Of a DNA stretch of 64,000 bases, positions 56,420 to 64,000 are shown one piece after another. A program made the position numbers and the translations under genes. The stretch is from Pezicula radicicola (lineage: Eukaryota; Ascomycota; Leotiomycetes; Helotiales; Dermateaceae): NCBI GenBank assembly GCA_003008705.1, contig PDUO01000081.1:63914-127913 (forward strand), given 5' to 3'. The notes beneath the pieces were generated by a model, which was not told where the DNA came from, ran no database searches, and was given only the letters and a program-made list of their open reading frames with translations. Each line of letters starts with the position of its first letter. Position 1 is the first letter of the stretch.

Positions 56420-58360
56420 CTACAGATCCTTATCTAAAGTACCTTGGATCTTCCTAGGAACTGCTAAGAATGATCTACTCTCTCTCATCTTTCTCTCTCT
56501 GGGGTATAGTGTCCGTTGCAATGTGTAGCTGCGAAATACGTACCCAAGTACCGCATTTTCAAAAGGGAAAGCCGAAGAAGACTACCTACACCTACAATCC
56601 CGTACAGTACTGGATTTCACTCTGGCTTCTTCCACCACGAAAGTTTCGTTAAGTAAAACATCATTTCTCTGTATCCTAAAAACAGTACAAAATATAACTA
56701 TATTCTAGAAAGACATAACCGGGAATGTTGTTAAAGATAAAATGTTTTGCGGAAGCCTGCAACAAATCCTCCACACAGAAGGGAAAGCGGCCGGGCCATG
56801 AAGCTGGCCACTGCGAAGCTTGAAAACTTAATAGAAGACACGCGGACAGATACCGCGAGGCTGGAATATCTCCCTTTCTCATGAGGGTATGAGACATTGG
56901 GGTGGTAGTTTAAGTATGGGGCAGTCAAGCCCCTGCAGCAGGTAAGCGACGATCTAGAATAGGGGTAGGAGCATACTATTGTGCCGAGGCTTTGAAATTG
57001 ATGTTGAGATAATAAAGTGGGATTGGAGGCCAATTAATGAGGCATTTGCCAAATATCTCGGTGTACCTGCTGACACGACGCCGACGAGGCCATGAGGATG
57101 AGGTCCTTGCTTGGAGTCTTTGATGGAGGGCCATTCTGGTCACCTCCGTTCGCAGCCCCCTCCCTTGCAATCCTAACAACAAATACTGACATATCCTTAG
57201 CTTTACCTTGCCCTCTACCTCCAACTCATTCCCTTGCCAGCATTAATCTCAAACGAAATTGTCCCTGTCGTTTAGACTGGCACTACTCGCTGGTGACAAA
57301 TTAACGTTGACGGCAATTCATGTATACCTAGAACTCGTCGTTATCTTCATTGATTGTTGTATAGAGGCCAAACCGCATGATTATAGAACGCAAAAGGAGC
57401 TTCAAGCCACGCCCACGTAGTCAGGAATAGTAGAACACAGGCTTTATATGGATTCTGTTCCAGTAAGTAGAAGTATAAGGACAAGGGATAATAAGTAGGA
57501 GTATAACTACTTAGTTTTAAGTAAGAGTAATAAAATCTAATGTCTGCTACACCGTTCTTGAAGCTCCTCTTGCGCTTTTTGCTCTTGTATTTTCCTACAG
57601 AACAGTCATGGTAACATGTAATGTTTGGATGGACAGGAAAAGCGTCTAAGCACCACATTAGCTGAGTAACCTCAAGCTCAGGGATTAACGAGTACAAATA
57701 GCAACACTCAACATTAAAAGCAAGGCTACCTTGGAAGAAGTGAGTATATTTTAGTCTTAATAGGGCGCTTTTGTTATTACTAAGCTGAAGGAGGTGAAGT
57801 AAGGCTCCCCGAATACGCCGTCATACATAGGTACCCGTCACACATCCGATTATAGCCATAACATTACTCTTTTCCGCTCGACAATCCCCAAGTCACTGTA
57901 ACAAAGACCTCGCCTATCCGATGGATTTAATATCGAAGGATAATGTAGAGAAGAACGCTCCAAGCTTGAGAGCGGAATCCGCTAAAGAGGAAGCCATAGT
58001 ATTTCCCGGGACGATTTAGCACTTGATTTCCAGGTTTAGAATACCCAAACTTTAGAAAGTAATTTAAGACTACTAAGGTTAGGTAATTAATCCCTTTTTA
58101 CACTCCACCTACGCCAATTTCTCCCTAAACGTTGTACGGATCGACAGATTGCTCCCTTTCTGGGCCGCATTATTCTATACACCTTTGAAATACCGTCAAT
58201 CTATTGAGGCATTGTAGAATATGTTAGCAGGATCAAATCAGGAGAGGTCAAGACCAGGATTAAGAAGGCACTCGTTCTGCAGCCCCTTCTTGATGGGATC
58301 AAGTGTGGATATGAGCGAAGATGTGACGACAGATATGATGGAAACTGAGGACCACAGTGT
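56420..58360. other. No recognised gene; scattered short ORFs
   Basis: Minus ORFs at 56676-57033 and 57347-57697 and plus ORFs at 56470-56652 and 57092-57304 show no motif. The 57347-57697 frame has a hydrophobic stretch near its end. The 57.7-58.36 kb part is AT-rich and featureless by eye. Confidence 0.3.
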
Positions 58361-58371
58361 TGCCTCGCTAT

Positions 58372-58640
58372 ATGACCTCAAAGGAGCTATCCAGCGAGTC
58401 TCTAATAATTATTGTTGGAGCTGGAGTCTTTGGCCTATCCACGTAGGAGAAGAGATTGTCGATCCGATCATGGTGTTCCTTTGCTTTCTTGAACAGCATG
58501 CTCAGGTCAGCCCAGTTTACTAATTGATTGGATCTACTTCCAAAGACTACCCGAATTACTCTCCCCATCCGATAAATTCAAGTGGCGATGGGATCCTTCG
58601 AAGCTACAGACTGCCTACTAAACAACCTGTTAAACAACGC
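58372..58640 (+). pseudogene. FAD-dependent oxidoreductase, N-terminal fragment
   Basis: The plus-strand ATG at 58372 opens a frame reading MTSKELSSESLIIIVGAGVF and GLST, then TAG. IIIVGAGVFGLST is the first beta-strand and GxGxxG loop of the FAD-binding Rossmann fold at the very start of DAO-type enzymes such as fructosyl amine or sarcosine oxidases (GAGVFG codons at 58417-58434). Downstream pieces, with stops and shifts, contain LPIR-stop-IQVAMG but cannot be followed beyond about 58640. Only the cofactor-binding start remains. The overlapping plus ORF from 58221 is in another frame. Confidence 0.5.
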
Positions 58641-58819
58641 GTCAGCATAATGCCATGACTCTGGTTAGAAAACATCATTAATATCAGCCTACCTTCTTAC
58701 GTAAGGTCCCCAAACCACAACATCGGTAACATTGAGCCTACCAAACTAGAACTATGCCACTGAAAAATCAACTTATCCGTATACTATTTATTTCCTTTCT
58801 TTCTGTTTTCTTACTAACA

Positions 58820-59264
58820 GCTGTCTCGAATAAAGCTTAGGCATACCCTGGAAGAGCACGGCGGCAAGGTTCGGCCTATCAAGTCGGACGGGCTTCTCAA
58901 CCTTAAAGAGGTCACCTATATTATCTCCTCGACTACCGGCCAGAATAGTTGTTGTTACATAGCGCAGTGCTACAGAATTAAAGTTAAGATGCAGGTATAG
59001 AAGATAAAGGATAGATATACCTTAGCAAAGTAGGAAATGATAACTGAATGCCATGGTGCAGAATTCTGGGGATGCGTGGAGGCTGGAGAAGAGGGTTTGG
59101 TAGTGAGGGATGCTTATTACGAGGGGAGTTGGGAGGATGATGAGGTGGCCGAGGTGGTAGCACGCCCCTTAAGCCGTCTCCGGGGAGACGACCAATACCT
59201 TTCCGCACGTTACATGCGTCTCGACGAGATTGCTCTCGCCAGACTGCACTTAGGACTAGTATAG
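58820..59264 (+). pseudogene. BRCT-like coding remnant
   Basis: One plus frame reads LSRIKLRHTLEEHGGKVRPI, then SDGLLNLKEVTYIISSTT, the pattern of a BRCT repeat start (helix, GGKV loop, strand TYIIS). After two TAG stops the same frame continues AYYEGSWEDDEVAEVVARPL and DDQYLSARYMRLDEIALARL to 59264. BRCT modules bind phosphoproteins in DNA repair; which protein this is cannot be told. A minus frame at 59210-59464 (SMSRRHLSIETLNRSWIDYE) overlaps and is also protein-like, so a second remnant on that strand is possible. Confidence 0.35.
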
Positions 59265-59642
59265 GGATTACTGATAGTATTTCTTACAGAGTCGAACTCA
59301 TAATCGATCCAAGACCTGTTCAAGGTTTCGATTGAGAGATGTCTACGAGACATCGAGCTCTTCCTGAGTCTTCTTTGGTCCGCCGTCTCTCGCAATCCTC
59401 TCTCCACAACCACGGCCACTGCCTCTATCGCCTCTTTCTCTTCGTACACCAGGTCTTCTGCCACCCTCTCTGTGTTCTCGGCGTGGCAAAGAACTGCGCG
59501 AACGTCGATTCTGTCCTAGGACATAGCGATTAATATTCGCTGGAGGTGGGCCACTAACATCGGAGTATCGAATTAGCGAAAGAGAGCGGATTCGTGCACC
59601 CCTCTCAACCAGAATAAAAAAGCCACGCTCGAGTCTTGTCAT

Positions 59643-60195
59643 TGAAGAGGATCTCCTGATTCACAGCTGCGTCAAGATCTGTGACCAATCTAAGTAGAGT
59701 AAAGAATATAGATATATCTCTACTTTGGCGTCTGGTAGCGCAACTGCTATAAGTATCCTTACTGCCAATTTTATTTTAACTATTTTCGAAGCTGCGGACT
59801 GGAAGAATGGTGAACACTTGAACCATAAGTCTTGACTTGAGTACACCACCTGGAGGATCTTACAAAGTCAACCATCATCACAGTTATACCGGTGCAGGAC
59901 GGCATCATAGAGGGCAGAGGGCCGAAAAAGAGGGACGAACTAATGTAAGTCCCTGAAGAAAGGAAAATTCATCATTTTAGCTTTGTAATAAACAAACTCT
60001 TTCTCCAAAGTTTTGCTGAAGGCTTACATTATCACACTCATTTGCCTATAATCCCGACCCTTCAGCAGAAGTCACTCACAACTCATCGTACTTGCTAATG
60101 TTAAGTCTGCAAACTCAAATACACGAATTGTCTTTTACTCCTTGTCGCGTCTCTATACGTTGAAGGAAGAGTGTAGCCTAGAAAATATCATCATC
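59643..60195. other. No gene seen
   Basis: This interval should hold the second exon of the P450 on the minus strand; no helix C or I motif was found. AT-rich, no repeats recognised. Confidence 0.35.
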
Positions 60196-60471
60196 TCATA
60201 GTATAGTATAATAAAATCTGGAAGAATACATTTGGTAAAGTTCTTGTGTAGCGGTGAGAACTTTCCAGATGTATATCATGTATATGGTACAGTGGTACCA
60301 CCGGCCAGGAACATTTCTAGTAGTGTGGTGACCGTCGCATTGTGCTTGGTATCCCGAACTGGCGCACGGCATGAGACTTGATCGAACCAAGAAAGGTCCT
60401 GGAAACTTTGCTAGCGGGTGAAAATAAAGGTTGTAGACTACTGAAGCTAGAATGTATAATGTGGCCTCCAA
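60196..60471 (-). pseudogene. Cytochrome P450, first-exon fragment
   Basis: Minus-strand ORF of 91 codons starting MEATLYILASVVYNLYFHPL, then AKFPGPFLVRSS. This is the membrane anchor and Pro-rich hinge typical of fungal microsomal P450s (YNLYFHPLAKFPGP). After residue 32 the similarity stops and the sequence becomes random. Only the N-terminal anchor survives. The middle of a P450 occurs at 25250-26170 on the same strand, 34 kb away; whether both come from one gene is unknown. Confidence 0.65.
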
Positions 60472-60479
60472 CTCATCGC

Positions 60480-62340
60480 TAAGTGAGTTTGGTGCTCTTG
60501 GATTCGAATACGGCTACTCCTGCAAAATGAAAATAAGCCAGCCGCGAGGGTGAGTGTTGTAGCACCCTTTATGATTAAATATTCAGTTGATTTTCAAGAG
60601 AAGGTTACAAGGATCCCGTCGGTAATATCCAGGTTGTTGCCGGCTCACACGGAGGAAAAGGCAAGATTGTGGTGGACAAGGGCGCTGAGAGAGAGCAGCC
60701 GGGTATAAGTAGGGATGATAGATGAACAAAGAGAGCGCGCTGGGACGGAAAGAAGGTCGGAGAAGATATTGCAAAGGCCACTAGTGACTGGGTTCGTACA
60801 ATCTGAAATTGGAAGGTAGAAGTGGAAGATTATCTCTAACAGGAATACAGAAAAAAGTCGCCAATTTCCAAAGATTTATACTTGTAATTGTATACCTAAA
60901 GAGCTCAGAAAGTAAACAAAATCACAATCATAGCACCCTCAGCAGCCGAAGCTCAAACGTCCCTTCCAGAGTCTACTGAACAACCCTTCCTTTCAACAAG
61001 AATTAAAAGAGTTCAAGCAGTAGGATTGTAGTACCCGCACTACAGAACGAGAATAATCTCTCGGCCTTTTATTTCAAAACGCGGCTGTGCTACTTCTGGA
61101 AATAGTTCCACCTGCAAGAACTTATCGCTGCAGCTACAAGCCTAGGGCTATTAATCTTCAGCTTCAGCCGCTCGCCATACTTCTTGTTTCTACACAACGC
61201 AATATCGGCAAAGCGACAATGGCGAACCGTGCCCGTGCTGATATTGGACTACATACATTTACCATTGATGCTTATGATATTGTTAGTGAAGGAGGAGCTG
61301 GTAGTGATGTCAAAACGGCAGGCTTTCTCGAAATTCGCCGTGCAAACAGAGAATCTTTATCGTTGCAATTCCTAGTGAAGCTGGCAAGAAGGCTATTATT
61401 TTGTTGTCGAAGTCGTGATTATGCTATTATCCAATCCCATAGTGCCATACCAAACCCATTTCCCCCTTCTAACGCTAAATAATATAAAACAAATTCGACG
61501 TTGATATAGAGAAGTCTGTCAGTGATGAACATTTAACAAATACTACAGTCCGCAACGCTGTTGTAATGCTGCTTAAAGGATGCTCTTACAGTATGTCTCT
61601 ACTACTGTACCCTTCTCCTCTGCTTCCTTCTACATACTCTCCCTGCTCTCCACTTCCTCTCTCAGCACTTGATATCAAGTCGTCTTCGGTACTCCTCATC
61701 CTCCCGTCCTATTCATTCTGTATCTCGTCAGCTCTTCAAAAACCCTCTTGTACGACGCAAATCTCTCCACCACTGCCGTCATAAACACTCCCTTTGGCTG
61801 CTCCTCCAAACCCGCTACTACTGAACGCAGCCCGTCCTTGTTTCTGCTCTGTCTAACTGCCACGACACTTTCATTCGAAAACACCAATCCTGTTGTACTC
61901 TCGTCCTCACCGTCTCCCGCCGCTAGTTCCAGGCGCTCGCCATTCTAACGCTATAGGTAGCCTGCTATTATATACGCACATAGCTCCGTGTCATAGCTGC
62001 GCCGATACCACTCCCTGGCTCCACTGTTCGGTCGCTACTACACCCCGTCAGAACTTATCTCCTCTAACTCCGGCACCTTGCCTTCCTGCAAGTCGCCCAC
62101 CACAGCCATCGACATCTCTTTCACTGCATCACAACTCCACGATGTCGTCTACATCGCCGCCTGCACTAATGTCTACACTCACGCAACATCGTCGCCTGCA
62201 CAACACACCTGAATTATTAATCCAACTCGCTGGCGCTATTCTCTCTCTGTTCAAAACACAGTGCTCTCACCTCAATCACCGTCAAGCAGTCCTGGCTGTA
62301 TTCCGTTCGCGTTTAGGGAGAAGATCTAGATCCCGTTAAA
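60480..62340. other. No recognised gene; weak ORFs
   Basis: Plus ORF 61087-61482 (contains HTFTIDAYDIVSEGGAG), minus ORF 61696-61887 (contains FMTAVVERFASYKRVFEELT) and plus ORF 61893-62339 (Pro/Ser/Thr-rich) are the most protein-like pieces, none identified. The C-rich plus strand at 61.6-62.3 kb gives long low-complexity ORFs by composition. Confidence 0.3.
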
Positions 62341-62499
62341 TGAGGGGGGGTATTATGCGTTTGGGCCGGAGGGCAAGGTGGGTGAGATTGGGAATGAAGA
62401 GTTCGTAAAGAGGAGGAGGGCAGCGAGATGGGGGGTGGATTGAGGGGATGACGAAGAAGGAGCTATGGGATGTTGTGCTTGGCAAGGGTAGGGGGGGCA

Positions 62500-62574
62500 T
62501 AAGCGAGGATGTATAAAAGTCGCCACGCGAGGATGTACAAACTTTGCGTGGTGACTTTTATACATCCTCGCTTA
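62500..62574. repeat. 29-bp inverted repeat (hairpin) with internal direct repeat
   Basis: The left arm at 62500-62528 and the right arm at 62546-62574 are complementary over 29 bp with one mismatch, around a 17-nt loop. The loop and start of the right arm repeat the left arm directly: GCGAGGATGTATAAAAGTC-like at 62503 and GCGAGGATGTACAAACTTT-like at 62527. Thus three related 24-bp units are present, two direct and one inverted. It could be a mini-element, a fold-back repeat or the end of a larger transposon. Confidence 0.9.
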
Positions 62575-62599
62575 GCTCTACGCTAAAGGCGGCCACAGT

Positions 62600-62982
62600 C
62601 ACGAGACCACATACCAACCTGTCCGATTCAAGCATAAAAACAATTAAGTAACTAAATAATTATAAAATATAATTTATTAAAAACTTAATTAGTCTAATTA
62701 TATAATTTCGAATTAAAGGGGTATAATTTTTATTTTATTCTATTTTATTAATTTTTGGTAGGTGTTTTAGTAGGGTAGAGTGTGCCCCGAATCGGATAGT
62801 GAACTTTTGGTACGTAGAGGGGTTAGGTTCGTTTCGTTAGGTTCACCCCTCTTCATGTCACATGATAACGCGCGCTTCCGTCCCGTCCCATCGTGATTGC
62901 TCTTGTCAAATATCATACTACAAAATGACAATATATCCTCATATACTCGCTGCACTGCATCCCACCCCCACCCCCCCTCGAA
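62600..62982 (+). promoter_or_regulatory. Upstream region of the intact edge gene
   Basis: A strongly AT-rich block (about 62635-62765) is followed by a C-rich pyrimidine tract (62961-62979) immediately before the start codon, a frequent arrangement upstream of filamentous-fungal genes. An upstream ATG at 62924 opens a different, overlapping frame that runs to 63203. If the transcript includes it, it would act as an overlapping upstream ORF and lower translation of the main frame. Transcription start unknown. Confidence 0.4.
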
Positions 62983-64000
62983 ATGGCCAGCAGCAGCAGC
63001 TCACTCTCCCCCCCCCCTGGAACTCCTTCACGAGCCGAAGCCATCGCAGCCTTTCACGATACATACCACAGGCTCGTCAGCAACGCAGAAACTTCAGCAA
63101 GCGACGCCGCCAAAGCATGGGATTGCTTGCAGAGCGCATACCACACGGAATGCAAAGCAGCTTCAGCACCAACCATCATCTCCTTCCGAGAATGGGTCGT
63201 TGAATTGAAGTGCTTGGAGCGAAATCACATCCTTCGCATGTGCCAGTTCGCGTACAGTCAGCATTTCCAATCCCTGCAAGATGACAAGAAGACGAGTGTC
63301 CAGAAATTATGCCATCGCTGGAAGGTCTCAGAATGGGATATGTACTTGGATTTCGGGACGAATATTATCAACTCACAACGAGCTTTGACAGCGCTCCTCG
63401 CCCTCTCCAGAAAGTACAACACCGATAGCTTTGCAAACGTCCTCCGGATGCTTGATCAACAGCGGAGGACGAGGCAGAGCACGAAATCGAGGAGTACCGC
63501 GGCCGATGTATCCATATTTGTTCCTGCAGACATCATCAACGCGCGAAAGGCTGCTGATCTGCTGGAGACGGCAGGTATACAGACGAATGCAACAGAAGGA
63601 CGTGACGAAGCCCCCCAAAATGTGACGGTGCGGCGTCGTGCCAGATTCAAGTCAGACGACGAAGGACCTGATATCACCTTTGTTCCGTCCCCAGAGCTTG
63701 GTCGTTCACGTCCTAAGGAGCTAGCCTTCGATGTTTCGAGTATTTTTTCGGATGGCGGGGAGAGTATCGGTGGTGGCAACCAGGATCGATCGGATTGTTC
63801 CTCGCCTTTCCAGCTTCGATTCACAGATGATCGTAATACTGAGGTGGCCTTGAACAATGGATCTGAGCTGGGAGAGGGTCATGAAGACGATTCCGACGAG
63901 GACACAGATACACATGGCTTGGACGAAGCGGAGTGCGATCCACAGCCCACGCCAACTGAAGCCAATCAAACTCCGCAAAGTCAGCTCGAGGGAATTTTAC
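62983..64000 (+). CDS. Intact ORF of unknown function, continuing past the window
   Basis: The ATG at 62983 in good context (GAAATGG) opens 339 codons with no stop to the window end. It is by far the longest open frame here. The protein starts MASSSSSLSPPPGTPSRAEA. A helical, Cys/Trp-containing section follows: AFHDTYHRLVSNAETSASDA, FREWVVELKCLERNHILRMC, KLCHRWKVSEWDMYLDFGTN and YNTDSFANVLRMLDQQ (residues about 20-165). A polar region then has VPADIINARKAADLLETAG, RRRARFKSDDEGPDITFVPS and an acidic Ser/Asp/Glu-rich part near the edge. It retains TGG Trp codons and CAG/CAA Gln codons, so it escaped the damage seen elsewhere. No signal peptide, membrane helix or known domain. It may be nuclear or cytoplasmic. 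It could be a conserved single-copy gene or an ORF of a young mobile element. The minus-strand ORFs over it are mirrors. Confidence 0.85.
   Translation, partial: MASSSSSLSPPPGTPSRAEAIAAFHDTYHRLVSNAETSASDAAKAWDCLQSAYHTECKAASAPTIISFREWVVELKCLERNHILRMCQFAYSQHFQSLQDDKKTSVQKLCHRWKVSEWDMYLDFGTNIINSQRALTALLALSRKYNTDSFANVLRMLDQQRRTRQSTKSRSTAADVSIFVPADIINARKAADLLETAGIQTNATEGRDEAPQNVTVRRRARFKSDDEGPDITFVPSPELGRSRPKELAFDVSSIFSDGGESIGGGNQDRSDCSSPFQLRFTDDRNTEVALNNGSELGEGHEDDSDEDTDTHGLDEAECDPQPTPTEANQTPQSQLEGIL

Noticed and set aside
62862..63208. Plus ORFs of 103-113 codons and minus ORFs overlapping the edge gene
   Set aside because: The 339-codon frame from 62983 is longer and better composed; the others are out-of-frame readings, one of them at most an upstream ORF.
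1..64000. CRISPR array, tRNA or rRNA genes
   Set aside because: No regularly spaced repeats and no recognisable RNA-gene sequence were seen; a tRNA scan was not possible by eye, so small RNA genes cannot be fully excluded.

Overview
The window looks like a gene-poor, repeat-damaged compartment of a filamentous ascomycete (Pezizomycotina; a leotiomycete or relative is plausible but not shown). The evidence is the gene content: HET, NACHT/STAND, CHAT, ankyrin and C2H2 proteins, DUF6603, DUF7025 AAA+ ATPases, P450s, an anion:cation symporter and a hAT transposon. Short GT-AG introns of about 49-150 nt are also visible. Nearly every recognisable gene is broken mainly by TAG/TGA where Trp is expected and TAA/TAG where Gln is expected, i.e. 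C:G to T:A changes, as expected of repeat-induced point mutation (RIP). That RIP is responsible is an inference.

Layout. 0-9 kb: degraded sequence, a DUF6603 remnant (-) and an unrecognised gene remnant (-). 9-14 kb: a SNF2-type helicase remnant (+) and a BED-finger hAT transposase remnant (-). 14-19 kb: a diverged tandem duplication and two unrecognised frames (+). 19-29 kb: a DUF7708-type STAND N-terminus (-), an MFS permease fragment (-), a DUF7025-AAA ATPase (+), a P450 (-), a hAT-type MITE with its 8-bp target duplication, and a membrane-protein remnant (+). 30-38.7 kb: a CHAT-STAND-TPR gene (-) whose single reading frame survives with 16 stop codons, plus the N-terminal half of a second DUF7025 protein. 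40-54.7 kb: a dense run of NLR-type and allorecognition genes: a DUF7708 N-terminus (+), an alpha/beta-hydrolase-NACHT gene (+), a HET gene (+), a NACHT-C2H2 gene (-) and an ankyrin-ZZ gene (+). 55-62.9 kb: unrecognised remnants, an FAD-oxidoreductase start, a BRCT-like piece, a P450 first exon and a hairpin repeat.

The only long undamaged frame starts at 62983 and runs off the right edge (339 codons, no stop). The window may therefore end at the border of a healthier region.

Functionally, intact relatives of the 19-54 kb genes belong to fungal non-self recognition and programmed cell death (HET, CHAT, NACHT/STAND). Here they appear as a graveyard. All names come from reading motifs by eye; no database search was run.
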